Below are positions 19,885 through 31,772 of a DNA stretch of 64,000 bases, piece by piece. This stretch comes from Hyphodiscus hymeniophilus. Lineage: Eukaryota > Ascomycota > Leotiomycetes > Helotiales > Hyphodiscaceae. Under the pieces are notes generated by a model. The model was not told the origin of the DNA, ran no database searches, and saw only the letters and a program-made list of their open reading frames with translations. Both the position numbers and the translations under genes were made by a program. The stretch covers positions 62,001 to 126,000 of the forward strand of contig VNKQ01000013.1 in assembly GCA_016508695.1 (NCBI GenBank), read 5' to 3'. Position 1 is the first letter of the stretch. The number at the start of each line of letters is the position of its first letter.

Positions 19885-21493
19885 CGTTAAAAATTTATTG
19901 ACTGTATGAAGCAAAGAGGATGTAGAACTAGATTGATGATTGAGGGGCTAGTCCGCAGCTAAGATATGAATGAAGATGAAATCAATAGACAGGGGCGGTA
20001 GAATACCACCATATGTATCCATCACTTGAAAAGGTTGTTGTTTCGACCAAAGCAACCTCGCATAGAAACTTACAGTTTTGGAAAGATCTACCTGCGGAGA
20101 AACCGATGTCTTTTGCCATCAATGAAGTATCGTGACGTACTTCGGGGATTCTTCAGTTCAGTGTCTCTGAGAGGTATCTCGGAGGTACGCATCTATCATT
20201 ATCTCCGTTACCTTGTAACTGTTGAAAACCCATGTCAAATTTGATAGGCTAGAGCGTAATGTGTAGATCCATACGTCCAATTGTACGTCTGCCGAGCTGT
20301 GCTATGGGCTAATGCGAGAAAAAGCTTATACTTTGCAAGGTATAATTCAGGGGTAAGAATCCTACTCAGGGCTAGAGTACAATTTGCGGGGAGGGTAGGA
20401 TTCCTGTGCTACTTTGACTTGCTACTATTAGTCAATATTCCTATACATAAGTTGAAAGACGTACGCTCGTGACACATATGCAAGGATTAAGGTGACGTTG
20501 TAAGCTCTACATTTGTAGCAAGCTCTACATTTGTAGCAAGCTCTACATTTGTAGCAAGCTCTACATTTGTAGCAAACTAATAGTTATGATCTACACCCGC
20601 TAACCGCGATGTCCGAATCCGTATTGAAATGCAACTAGGTAGTTGTACTTGCAAATTCTCATCCCTAACATGAAGATCAAAACTATAAGTTCATGTAATC
20701 ATACTATATTGCTTAGTGGGTAATTGGTCAATGGCTTTTGCGCTCTTGACGCCCTGAGAAATCATTAAAGAAACTTGAACGGTATTCTTGAGTTATTAGT
20801 ACTAGCTTCGTACTGAAGGGGGGAATTAGAGACGTCACTAGTTGAAGTAAAAGCTCAGTACTAATTACGAAATACTAACAGTTTCTCAACACTTATAATA
20901 GAGAAATCATAAAACTCCTAAGAGCGGAACTATAAATCTTTTATTCTGTATAGCGTATATCTATTACAAAAAGAAACCACATTTTTAGAATACTACAAAA
21001 AGAGCTTCTTACAGACTTTCCCTAATAGCATGCTCGTATACAATAACAGGGAGTCTAGTACTAGTCCATTCATTACTGAATTGGGCTTTATTACATGGGG
21101 CGGATGTCGAATTCTCGGTGCTTCTCAAGGTGTTCTTCTATGTTGTACGTACTGTCGACGATAGATTTGGGACCACGTGTTGAGCGATACGCCAATATCC
21201 AGAAGCAATTGGCTCCTAGCTAGATGGAGATCCTTCCCTCGATGGAACCTTAGGAGAAATCAACTTGCCTTTCAATCAACAACCTGACAGTTTCAGTACA
21301 TCTCTTTGAAGATCCTTTGTGGGTTGCTTTAAGTCCAGGCCGGATTTTGGTGGAAAAAAGTATAAGTAGACCCCAGATATTCTCTAACATCAACTCAGTA
21401 TCCTCACCACCTTACAATCATCTACACATTCAATCTTCCAGTCCAACAAATTCGCTCTCCATAATCTGCTTCATAGCTCCAAAAACAACCATC
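19885..21493. other. Gene-poor stretch between UstYa gene and small secreted protein
   Basis: No gene is supported. Short open frames at 20026 and 20281 (72 and 63 codons) have no recognisable motif. The only structured element is the 18-bp tandem repeat at 20502. Confidence 0.5.
20502..20573. repeat. Four perfect tandem copies of an 18-bp self-complementary unit
   Basis: The unit AAGCTCTACATTTGTAGC is repeated four times without change. Each unit contains CTACA-TT-TGTAG, so each can fold into a 5-bp hairpin. Confidence 0.95.
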
Positions 21494-21812
21494 ATGCATT
21501 CCTCAACTATCGCCGCCGTCCTTTTCGGTCTTTTCGCTGCCAGCGCGAGCGCAGTTGCTCTAGACCACGCCAAAGCTGGTACCATGGACATTAAGATCAA
21601 ACGTCAAAGTTATGACAATGTGAGCTTCCGAGACTATCCCACTTCTTTCTACTCATCCTAATTTCATCTAGTCATGTGGTAACCAGGGCGTCCTTTATGA
21701 CGACGTGGACGCTTGCGCTGCATCATGCGGCGGAGCCGACAACTGCTCTCAGACAGTTGTATCTGGTGCTATTGGGGATGGAGGAGCTGGGGGCGTAGTC
21801 TGTGAATGTTAG
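21494..21812 (+). CDS. Small secreted cysteine-rich protein with Kex2-like site
   Basis: Two exons, 21494-21619 and 21672-21812, with a 52-nt intron (GTGAGC..CTAG); 88 residues. The first about 18-20 residues form a signal peptide (MHSST, hydrophobic run, ending SASA). A short propeptide ends in KR near residue 37, followed by a mature part of about 50 residues that holds six cysteines (SCGNQG, DACAASCGG, DNCSQ, VCEC at the very end) and is Gly/Ala-rich. Size, secretion and Cys content fit fungal effectors or antimicrobial peptides. I do not recognise the family. A promoter region with a CT-rich leader precedes the ATG. Confidence 0.75.
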
Positions 21813-21993
21813 GAGAGAGAATGTTTTGCAGACATTTGGTAGCCTGTGGGGATTATGTTATTGGACATGTTTGATTTGCCACATCTATAGATATCACCGT
21901 CATTACAATAGCTATATGTTCATTGCCCGCGTTATTTCAGACCAAGTAGCAACTCTGTACGAAATTGGGGCCTTGGGCAAGTGGCACACACAA

Positions 21994-22052
21994 GGTCCGA
22001 TGGGTTTTGTTTCACACGCAAAAGATCGCGAGTTCGAACCTCGCTCGGACTA
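21994..22052 (+). pseudogene. tRNA-Val(CAC) pseudogene lacking the D-arm
   Basis: Starting at 21994, acceptor strand GGTCCGA pairs with TCGGACT (22045-22051; one G:T). The T-arm is perfect (GCGAG-TTCGAAC-CTCGC). The anticodon stem TTTGT/GCAAA closes the seven-base loop TTCACAC, giving anticodon CAC for valine. Only about four bases separate the acceptor stem from the anticodon stem, so the whole D-arm is missing. With 59 nt it cannot fold as a standard cytosolic tRNA. It is best read as a deletion derivative; a tRNA-derived repeat head is an alternative. Confidence 0.7.
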
Positions 22053-22453
22053 TTACAGTACTACTTTTGCCCTCTCGACATTTTTCTCCTCTTTTCTTTT
22101 TGCTTTTTGGAAGAGAAGTTCTAATTGACACCCTATTTGGATTTTTGTAGCCAGCTTGGGTTTGTCAGGAGCAACTCGAAGAGGGCTTGATAGTAGTGCC
22201 TCCTTTTTTTCTGCCTTGGAACTTCTTTCGACCCAGCAACCTTGAGATTCCTCCTAGATCCTGGGCTCGAAAACGGCGAGTTACATTATCAGTTCGAAAA
22301 ACGATTTTCTTTATAGGTACAAGATGCATTCATTCATTAGCCATCAAAAATAACAAAATGAAGACAAAACTCCATGCCAGCAGTCCTCCCATCATGGCTG
22401 GATCAGCCGGCCGTTCCTACCAACTCCTCATAATTACACACGAGATCAGGCTT

Positions 22454-25400
22454 TCAAGCATTAGCTTGAACGACTCTAAATCCCCCAGTCACCAGCTTCG
22501 TAATCTCCTCGTTCTTGTGTTGAAGTAGACTAAGAGCATAAGCAACATCATTCCACTGTCTCTCAGTCTCACATCTCGCAAGTCTGGCAGCAAGCTTGTC
22601 GGCCAACTGCTTGGCGTGTTTATCCTGCTCGTCGTATTAGCATTTCCTCTTCCACATGGCAAGGTTGGGATTTACCTTCTCAATAAACCCAGCCAAGAAT
22701 TTGATGATGCGTTTGAGAGCATCCTCCTCAAGATCCTTCTCCGCACTCAACAGACTGAACATATCGACAAAATGGTTGTATACAGCATTGTCCTTTGTGC
22801 TCAACTCAGTGAAGAACATTCGACTCAAATCAGCAATCCGTTTATCCTCATCTTCTAAGCACTTAGCCATCTCTCCGAGTTGACCCTTGACCTTGACTTG
22901 ACCGGCAAGAATGAGGAATGTCAGAGTCATCAAGCAAGTACGCTTGACACTTGCATCCTTGTCATTGAGACGACGATACAAGAAATCGGTATTCTCGTCA
23001 ATGAGGTGGTTGAAGCACACTGCCATATCACCAAGGGCGATGACTACATTGGATCGCGTGATGGGATCCTTCGAGCGCTCGAGGATAGTGATCAGAAGAG
23101 GAAGGTTCTGCTCGCAGTATTCGGAGCTGACACACATCAGCTTGGCTAAGCACAGCGTAGCCGCTGCCTGCAGATTGCGATCTCTGTATGTCGTGTTGTT
23201 TGAGCAGATCTCAGAAACTAGAGGACCAAAGTTTGCCAGGAGAGAGTTTTGACCATACAGGAGCTCGCGCTCCCGTATATGGGTCATGGCTTCTGTAAAG
23301 TCATCCTCGGTCGTACCACCGATCATGTCAAGATCATCGGCCGCCTCCTTTGCTGCTTTATCTGCTGGTGCTTCATTGGGTGGCTTGTTCTTCTCTGTTT
23401 CGGCCTTTCGTCGTTTGAAGTCAAGTTCGCAAAGTTCCAGATGAACAATTTGCTTGATTGCAACATGACCGACTATGAAAAGGAGTTGAGAAAGTGCAAC
23501 CGAGCCCTTGAGCTTAGACTCTGCATCTTCCGTTGTTGGCATTGGCTCTTCTGGAGGTGGCGTCTCGATTTGAGTTGCTTCTTGCTGCTCCTCCGGTTCT
23601 GGTGTCTTCTCAATTCGCTTGTGGAAGACATGCCTGGTTTTTCTTCGCAAGATTTCGGAACAGAGACTATCTGGGTGCTTCGACAAGGTATAGATGGCAC
23701 TGATAGCCTGCTCTGCTACTCCATACCATTCCTTATTATCAGACTCAACCTCAATGATTGCAGCGAGCTTCGTAAGGACAGCGTGGTCATTTGTGAGCTT
23801 GGAGGTTTGTACAGTGTTCTCCTTTGCTTTTCGTCCAGTGGGGTTGATCCGTCGAAGAGCAATGCAGGTGTACTTGGCCAACTGCAAGTCTGATCGTCCG
23901 AGGCTGCCCAGTCCAATCCGAAGCATCGTCTCCATTTCTCCAACGACAATTTCAGGTTTTGCACTAGCCAGCATTCCAAGAACAATAATTGCTCCTCGTC
24001 TTTGGCTCTTTGAGATTTCTCTCTTCTGGACGCCATACACCTGCCATAACTTGGTGACCACGAGCTCCGATATATGATTTGCCGTCATCATTGTGCTCAA
24101 CAGCTGCTCGAGCGAAGTCAATTCAGCAGGAGTTGCACCAAAGGTCAAACTGATCATGTTCCGAGCAATGTAGTTGGCGGCATCGTTCCCGCTGTACGAG
24201 TCTGGAGCTTCGAAAAATAAACGTTTGTAACAGTCGATGAGATGATTCTGAACTCCCTTGCCTTCATCGCTGTTTCCTTTGGTCCAGATCAATCTAAGCA
24301 TGCGTCGGATGCCTAGCTTGTTCTGCTCAATGTTGTACGCATCGCCAATTTCGAAGTACTCCATCGCTTCAATGACTTCGCTCTTATTTTTAGATCCGAG
24401 AAGTTGACAAATCGTACTGGTGGCGCCATGCAGGACCTCGATGAACTTGAGCGCCTCAACGTAGTATCTTCGGGTCAACGTTAGCTTATTGATGGCCTCC
24501 GAGGTTGCAGCATCCTCTTGTGCCTTTCGCACTATGGCAATTTTCTGCTCATCAGTCATGGACTTCTGTGGGGAATCTGATTCCAATTGCGTTGCGTCGT
24601 CCAACAATGCTGTGTCCACCTTTGTTTCCGTAAGACCTGGGGTGTCAGCTGGCGGCTTCAAAGCACCCAATTCGGCGTCGACTGTATCCAGACGGGCGCT
24701 CCACTCCTTGTACGATAGCTGAGATCCGTGCATAATACTGAAGGGATGCGTTTTGATCAAAGATCCAAGAAGCTTGATGGCATTCCTGCGAACATTACTG
24801 CTTTTGTCCTCCAAGCTTCGTGCTGCCAATTCAGCAGCCCTCTGTCTTCGTTTAGGAAACTTCTGCTCCAGGTCGCAAAGCTTGATGTAGACTTGTATTG
24901 TTCGACATCTGCAATAAGGGTTGATGTCCAGGAATCGCTCTTCCAAAACGTCGAAAAATGCATTGAGTTGTGACTTGTAGTTGTCACTGCGCTCTTCCTG
25001 CTTGCTGAGATCGGCTAGAAGGTTCCCGCAAACTTCAATCAGAGCACAACGCAGGGCATAAGACTCGCTGTCCAACTGCTTAGCTAGGAGTGTCATTTGC
25101 TTCATGACCAGTCGGGGTGCAAGCTCGGAGAGCTTGACGATGAAAGAAGATACCGACTTCGGCCCTTTCGTATCATTGCTGTTGAATTCTTTGTTGCTGA
25201 GCTCTCGAAGGATTTCATCTGTGAGTTGAGGATAGTCGTACTGCTCCGAAAGAATATGAAGAAATTCGGCCATCGGTTCTGCAAGATGCTCGAAATATGT
25301 CAAGTTCTGGACAATGGATATTTGCGCGGCTGGGTACTGTCAGTTCGAGATCAACCTATCGATCCAAATCCAATCTTACCATAGCCATGCCCGTGATGCT

Positions 25401-26196
25401 TCACCGATATGCATAGAACTTTGAAAGCATGCATCAAAATTGCTTTATTCTTGATCCTCTGTTCGCTTTCCAAAACCATGTAGACCGGTCTGGTGAATAG
25501 GCCGACAAATGTGTCTCTCTCCGATGTCGTCAGGAATATCTTGGAGAGCTTCAGCTTCAAGACTTTACACATAGTGTCGAGTGCGGTTTGTAGCTGTGCA
25601 GACGAATCCCAGTTCCCATCTTTGGCAGCAGTCTTGGCTTTTGCAGCCTTCCCCCTCCCTCTCGCAGCAGGCGCAGAACTCGATTTCTCAGCGGCTTTCG
25701 TCTCGACAGCAGCGATCGTCCATTGTAGTAGAAAGCCATATACTTCTAGCAGCTGTTTGTGATGGGAGATGAGGTCCTGCTCGTCGGTCTCGAGATCGTT
25801 GTGGATGATATCTGCTTCCGCCGAAAGGCCCGAGATAACAAGGTCAAAGATCTTGCTCAGCGCATGGGTTGGTAGTACCGAAGAGGATCTGGAGAGTTTG
25901 AAAAGCTCAGCGTCGGGCTCATTAGGGTAGTTTTGAGTAGATTTAAGGGAAACTGGGGCACACTTTAGTAAGAACTGTAGAGAATCAAATGAAGATGATC
26001 TAGTGATCGTATCTGGATTCTCCGCAACAGAGTCAACGATTGGGTTGAGTACTGTATTGATTAGTGAGTTGGTGAGGGATTCGGGTTCGTTCTCGCAGTC
26101 CACAAGGTTCGAATCAGCTTCTGGCGTTGATATTGCTGAAGGATCACTCATGTAATGTTTGAGAGCATCGTTGATGTCGAACTGTATCGCGTCCAT
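22454..26196 (-). CDS. YCS4: Condensin complex subunit 1 (CAP-D2 type)
   Basis: Three main exons: 26196 to about 25382, about 25330 to 22668, and a last exon to the stop at 22454. The first join gives GHGYAAQISIVQNLTYFEHLAEPM; the last intron (GTAAAT..GCAG) joins FIEK to DKHAKQLADKLAARL. The start MDAIQFDINDALKHY is the conserved condensin start; an upstream frame from 26298 uses a non-ATG codon. HEAT-repeat blocks typical of the family are visible, including RCRTIQVYIKLCDL, SSNVRRNAIKLLGSLIKTHPFS..HG, and DPITRSNVVIALGDMAVCFNHLID. A Lys/Ala/Arg linker lies near residue 215. The subunit binds SMC2/SMC4-kleisin and is needed for mitotic chromosome compaction. The gene is divergent from CDC7. 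Confidence 0.93.
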
Positions 26197-26475
26197 ATTG
26201 GCAACTTTGATCGCATGAATAGTACTGCGTAGCCGTCGGACAAAAGAGTTGTTGGAAGTGTTGTGCTTATCGTCGCGTTCTTGGTGTTTTGAAAACAAAC
26301 TTCCCGAACGGGTACTAGCTCAGCCCAAATCACGTCCACCAGGTACGCTGCACCCCGCTGTGTATTCTGTACCTGGATTAAACAAACCAATTATTGACAA
26401 GCTTTTGGAGGGTCGCTCTGGTCTACGCGGGAAGTTTTTCCTTTTTTCGAGTATCCGACTTGTTGTGCAGCAACA

Positions 26476-27915
26476 ATGGCTGCGACTCGATATAGCAGAA
26501 TGCCTATCCAAATCCACCACGATGACGATAGAGACGAATTGAACGAAGATCTAGAGACAATTGGGGACTCGAGAGCGGAGGGTGACGAGGATGACCTGGA
26601 GGGGGAGTACTCTGAGGGGTCAGACGACACCGATGATGTTGTTGACGCTGCGGTACAAGAAGATATGTTGCGGTTCCAAGAGACTTTCAAGGGTATCAAA
26701 GATCAATTCCGGCTGATAAATCGAATTGGAGAAGGTAAGTCAATTGACTTCCGCAAGCTGGCCGCAAATTCACGCGATACAGGCACATTCTCTACGGTAT
26801 ACAAAGCGGAAGACCTATCATACGAAAAGTACCACAACGACTGGGATATCGAGGAAAAGGAAAATTCGAAATGGGCATCACCCCCCGTGAAGAAAAGTCG
26901 AAGAGATGGGTATGGGATATCACGTCCTAAATATGTTGCAATTAAGAAGATCTACGTTACAAGCAGTCCTTCTCGCATACTCAACGAGCTGGAACTTCTG
27001 AACGACCTGCGAGGGTGCGATTCCGTTTGTCCATTAATAACGGCCTTCCGATGTACCGATCAAGTCGTCGCAGTCCTACCATACTTCCGCCACACTGATT
27101 TCCGAGAGTACTTTCGCCTCATGACTGTCCCAGACATGCAAATCTACTTCAGATCACTCTTCTCCGCCCTCGCTTCTGTTCACGAGAAGGGCATTTTACA
27201 CAGAGACATCAAGCCCACCAACTTCCTCTACGAGCCAGACAAGAGACGCGGTGTTCTTGTGGACTTCGGTCTCGCTGAACGCGAGGGAACGGACAGCAAG
27301 AATTGTCTCTGTCACGAAACGAGTCAAAGGCGTCGCGAAAGAGTCACCAGCAGCGTCGCAGCAACAAACGGCCCGGCAGTTGGCTATCCCAAGAACGACC
27401 CTCGACCCTCGCGCCGTGCCAATCGCGCTGGTACTCGAGGATTCCGTGCCCCAGAGGTGCTGTTCAAGTGCACTGAGCAAACCACCAAGATTGATATCTG
27501 GTCAGCTGGAGTCATGCTTCTCACCATTCTGTCTAAGCGTTTCCCGTTCTTCAACTCGGCCGACGATGTCGAAGCTATGATAGAGATCGCTACGATCTTT
27601 GGAAGGGCTAGGATGAGACAATGCGCGTATCTCCACGGGACGGTCTTTGCAACTGACATACCCACGATCGGACAGGGCGGTTTCGCGCTGGAGAAAATCA
27701 TTTTGTGGTCAACGTGCCGAAACGATGCAGGAGCAGATGGTGAGGAGATCCCTTTGACGGAAGAAGAAAAAATGGCTGTCCGGTTCCTCGAATGCTGTTT
27801 GGAGCTTGATCCAAACAAGCGTATCAGTGCTAAACAGGCATTGGAACACGAGTTTCTTCGGGAGATGGAGATCTCTGACGACGACGACGACGATGATGAG
27901 ATGGATATGTTGTAG
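26476..27915 (+). CDS. CDC7: Cdc7-type DDK protein kinase
   Basis: The frame is open for 479 codons, but 26735-26782 is a 48-nt intron (GTAAGT..ACAG) that does not shift frame. Splicing it joins GEG to TFSTVYK, the glycine loop of the kinase; the true product is about 463 residues. After an acidic N-terminus (residues 15-60) come the ATP Lys in YVAIKKIYV, the catalytic loop HRDIKPTNFL, the metal loop VDFGLAE, the APE site GTRGFRAPEVL and IDIWSAGVMLL. A Cys/His-containing insert (NCLCHE) lies between the DFG and APE sites, as in Cdc7/Hsk1. The C-terminus is an Asp run. Cdc7 with Dbf4 phosphorylates the MCM helicase at replication origins. Confidence 0.93.
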   Translation: MAATRYSRMPIQIHHDDDRDELNEDLETIGDSRAEGDEDDLEGEYSEGSDDTDDVVDAAVQEDMLRFQETFKGIKDQFRLINRIGEGKSIDFRKLAANSRDTGTFSTVYKAEDLSYEKYHNDWDIEEKENSKWASPPVKKSRRDGYGISRPKYVAIKKIYVTSSPSRILNELELLNDLRGCDSVCPLITAFRCTDQVVAVLPYFRHTDFREYFRLMTVPDMQIYFRSLFSALASVHEKGILHRDIKPTNFLYEPDKRRGVLVDFGLAEREGTDSKNCLCHETSQRRRERVTSSVAATNGPAVGYPKNDPRPSRRANRAGTRGFRAPEVLFKCTEQTTKIDIWSAGVMLLTILSKRFPFFNSADDVEAMIEIATIFGRARMRQCAYLHGTVFATDIPTIGQGGFALEKIILWSTCRNDAGADGEEIPLTEEEKMAVRFLECCLELDPNKRISAKQALEHEFLREMEISDDDDDDDEMDML

Positions 27916-28315
27916 TTAGTTATGTCCTAGGAGGAAGGCGTTGGTTTCAGATGACTGGGTCCTGGGAAGAAGCATAGAGTGGCGTTCACTGTACATATTT
28001 AGCATTGCCGGTCGGGATTGATGTAGCACTTGCGCCTGTGTTGTCAGTCAGAGATACCATGCATCCTCACATACTTCCGTAAAAAATAATTTAAGTCATT
28101 CAGATCATGTCCTCTGCTTCCCAATACTCAACGTCCTCGGAACTTCAACCTCACGTCTCACATTATTACGGCAATTGGTCTTGAAGGTTTTTATTCATTT
28201 CGTGTGAACTCCCAAAGCCAGGCAGATATCGTCAGCCAGTTCCAGTTCATGCCACGAAATCAGCCCATCCCATGCAAAGACAGAAACACGCCCAATCCAT
28301 CTCCATTTATGCACT

Positions 28316-29142
28316 TTATGCGACCAACTCAACAACACCACCAGCCTCGGTGATCTTTCGCTCTGCCTCCTTGCTGAACCATCTCGCACGCACGAGCAGG
28401 GGAACTTCGGGAAGACGGCCCTTGCCCAACACTTTGCTGTATCCGAGGGGGAGGAGATCGAGGACGGGAACGGTGTCTTTCTTGGCACCTTCCGCTAGGT
28501 ATTCGTCGCGCTTTTCGGCGGGGATCAGGGACCAGAGCTGTTACAAGTCAGCGAATGTCCAGCGATTGCAATTGTTCCTTTTCAATCCATCCATTCCATC
28601 AAGTCCACCTCTTCAACCTTTACTCAGCAGCTCTCGACCCTTGTGAGCATCCTCCTTCACCAATCCCCTCACCCATCCTTCCTCAATCGGAAAATGTAGA
28701 ACCACGTACCTTATCCAAGTTGATAATCGGCTTCCAGGAGTGGTTGCCCTGCTTGTGGAAGTACCTCATTCCGACCTTTCCAAAGTAACCTGGATGGTAT
28801 TTATCCATGTTCGTACGGTGATGATGTTGTCCACCAGCGAGACCTCGTCCACCGGGATGCTTGCGGTGCTTTCCTACACGACCGTGACCGGCGGAAACGT
28901 GGCCGCGACTATTCAGATAGGTCAGCATAATATTCATCCCATATCTTCGCATCCCCTTTCATATCTCATGTTGAGGCGATCTTGCGCGGCCATAATCCGT
29001 ATTGTCCAGCGGCTCAACAACATAAACAGCGTTGGCGCTCATATATGGACGAAGTGATCGCGCGTCGGGGAGGTGATAGTTCCTGCTGGGATATTTCGAG
29101 GGTAACCTACTGCTTGCGGGTTTTGCTCAAGTGGGTAGGCAT
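28316..29142 (-). CDS. RPL28: 60S ribosomal protein uL15 (L27a/L28)
   Basis: Three exons: 29142-29111, 28908-28711 and 28537-28316, about 150 residues; the first join gives MPTHLSKTRKHRGHVSAGHG. Introns are 202 and 172 nt, long for this window, as is common in fungal ribosomal protein genes. The early intron, 11 codons in, is also typical. Family marks are GRVGKHRKHPGGRG.AGG.HHHR.N, YHPGYFGK.GMR and the C-terminal KVLGKGRLPEVPLLVRARWFS. The exact exon 2 end has a one-base ambiguity in my reading (GATAAG/GTACGT). It acts in the large ribosomal subunit. No sign of decay. Confidence 0.95.
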
Positions 29143-29842
29143 CTTTGCGTGTGGTGGATGCCGATGACTTGTCGTTGTCGTGAGAGATCGAAAATTATCT
29201 ATTTGGAGAGAATTCAGGTGAAGTGGGTGCTAGACCGAAAAGGGTTTTTAGCGCATAATGCTTAGCGAGGCGAGTGGCTTTTGAGAGGCAACGAATTCGA
29301 CCTGGGAGTTTTAAACCGAAATTCTGGATAATGGGAACCCTCCGGGTGTAATATGAGGAAGTAGTTCATTTCAGAGTTCATCTTGGTTGTCGATTTCTTG
29401 GTATGAAGAAATGAAGAAATTATTCTGTAACGAAAAATCTGGTTCCGGAAATACAAATCACGTGAGTGAGCACAATATTCAATAAAGTTACAGATAGGTA
29501 GGTAGTTAGCATTTATGCATTTGAGCTTCATTGCTGAGGCTTCCAATCAGAGGGAACCAAAATTAATCAATTCAAATTCGTTCTGATAAATCCATGCTTG
29601 ATCTATGATCCCGGGTGCGCTGTTTATACTCCGTAAAGAAAACCGACCAATCCAAGACCCAATGCTGTTGTTCTATGATACAATGAGAGGCATATTTTCC
29701 ACGAAAGACCGTATCTAATCCATAGCAGCCGAATTTCAATAAAACTGGCTTGATATATTTCCCCAAATGGCTTGCTGTATGGAATATGACATGTGCAGGA
29801 CGACCTGACATGCTTCGTGGGCTCTTGTTGATCGATGCTCTA
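29143..29842. other. Intergenic between uL15 gene start and CCCH gene stop
   Basis: The right-hand gene ends here and the left-hand gene starts here, so this holds the uL15 promoter and the CCCH gene 3' end. No other gene is visible. Confidence 0.5.
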
Positions 29843-31772
29843 TCACCGTGCACCAAACATGGCATCCAAACCACCACCATTCGTTGTATTCGGGATACCG
29901 TTGCGAGTGGCACCAATGGGGCCAACGTTTGGGCTTCGTGTGCCACCAGCATACGTCCAGCCACCACTGTTTCTCTTCTCGCCTTTCTTGTCCGCTTCCA
30001 TATCATCCATATTGAAAACGAACTCTCCCTGCTCCTCTTGCTCCTCCCCAATCGGCGTAGTAAATCTACCACTACCTCCATTACCAATGCTGCTCGAGCT
30101 AACCTGTCTCTCGCCGACAAGACCGGTTCTTACCGCACCAGAACCGATGGGATTACTGGATGCACGAACAGCTGATACAGGGTGGAGATTTGGCTCATTA
30201 CCGCTTGACTCTGCCCGTGATAGTCGAGTTCGTTGGAGTTGTTGAGAGATGATTGACATGGAGCTTTGACGAGGGGGGGAGGCGATAAACGGAGAAGTGT
30301 CTCCAGAAACGCTAGGTCGTGCTATCGGTCTCGAATTAGGGCTTGCACCAGGATGAAGTGACGAATTGCGAAGTGGTGAGCCAACATGACCGAATGCTGA
30401 TGCACGAGAAGCCGCTGCCTTTTCTTCCTCTTCTTTTTGTTGCTGGTGACGTTGGAATAGAGGACCCCATCTCGATGGACTGGCATTGGTTGGTGAACCA
30501 AACTTGCTTGCCGTCTCATTGTTTGGCGTGCCAGTGCCGCTGTGGATGAGTCTCCCTTCGTCATCAGCATTCCGCGATCCCCTTCTGGCTTTCTCTTGCG
30601 GTGTCATGAGATCCTTCAGTGTATCAGGCAAATAATCCTCCTCAAATGTGAAACCTGCTTCCCAGTCTTGATCAACGGCCTTTGGTAGACTTGCAGACAT
30701 TACTTTGGGCTTCGCGAAGCGATGAGAGTGCATAGCTCTCTTTCCAAAGTACTCTTCAGAAGGTGGCGAGGAAGGAACACCGTTAAATCGGTCTCTGGTG
30801 TCATCCCCGAAGGCAGAGCTGTGTAAATTCTTCAACGCCTCTGAAGGTCGTGCTCCAACAGAGCTAGGTGGTGAATCGATTCCGAACTTCGTCGGAACAG
30901 ATGAAGCGATAGGGCCTTGTCTGGCATAGTACGAGACGCCATTGCTATCAAATGATGATGGCAACGGCGCATCCAGAACACTCAAACCCTTTGCAGCAAC
31001 CGGAGATAGGCCAAGACCAAATCGGTCCATACTCTCGTCTCTTGGTGATCCGTAATTTGAGCCTGGATGAGACGCATAGCTTGTATCAATTGTTGGAACC
31101 GTAATATCAATGCTTGCCTGACGCCCCGCTAGAGGGGGGAAAGTATCATCTTGATTTGCGAAAGGAGAGTATTGTTGGCCGTAAGGTGAGGTGGGCACTC
31201 CATTGGCACGCATGAAGGAATTCGTTAAGGCTGAGTTCTGACCATGGTATGTATCTGGGTTGACTCGCCCTCCAAGATTCAGATGTGATCCAATTCCGAT
31301 CATTGGTCCTCCTTTGTAATTTACCCGGCGCCCATCAGGTAAGACGTGTATGTTGGCGCATTTCGGACCAAATTTGCAGTTACCCTTCGAGAATTAGCTG
31401 TACTCGTCGAGGAATACCACGTGAGGACTAACCTTTGCAAAATATTTGCAAACATTGTCATTCGTGCTAGCTAGATCGTGGCTGAAAGGGCAGGAATTGC
31501 CTGCCTGACATGCGCCTTGCCGGAAGAATTTACACGGAACGTGCGACGTATCTGATCATAATTAGTATCAAAAGCTACTCTCCTGATACGGAATGCTTAC
31601 TCTGCTTTCCTGGAGGGCTTCGTGGGCCATCGAACCGTGCGGCAGGAGCCATGTGTGGCGGAGGGGGGTTAGATCCGTTCAGTCCGCCTGGAGGGATATT
31701 CAGCGAGCCAGTACTCATATGCCTGTATTCCTGGTGACTTGACATTCTGGAAGGGCCAGCGTTGCTCAGCAT
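29843..31772 (-). CDS. CCCH zinc-finger RNA-binding protein
   Basis: Three exons: 31772-31601, 31551-31434 and 31384-29843, with two 49-nt introns. The start MLSNAGPSRMSSH is the first ATG after the leader. Exon 2 holds the finger CKFFRQGACQAGNSCPFSH; the second intron splits the next finger, CKYFAKGNCKFGPKCANIH. Both are C-x7-C-x5-C-x3-H. About 500 residues of Ser/Pro/Gly-rich, low-structure sequence follow, with a conserved-looking GWTYAGGTRSPNVGPIG near the end. The layout resembles the fungal Lee1/CCCH proteins that bind mRNA; exact orthology is uncertain. Continuous frame and normal codon use suggest a functional gene. Confidence 0.83.

Noticed and set aside
20502..20573. CRISPR-like array
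   Set aside because: Units are directly adjacent without spacers and the host is a eukaryote; it is a simple tandem repeat.
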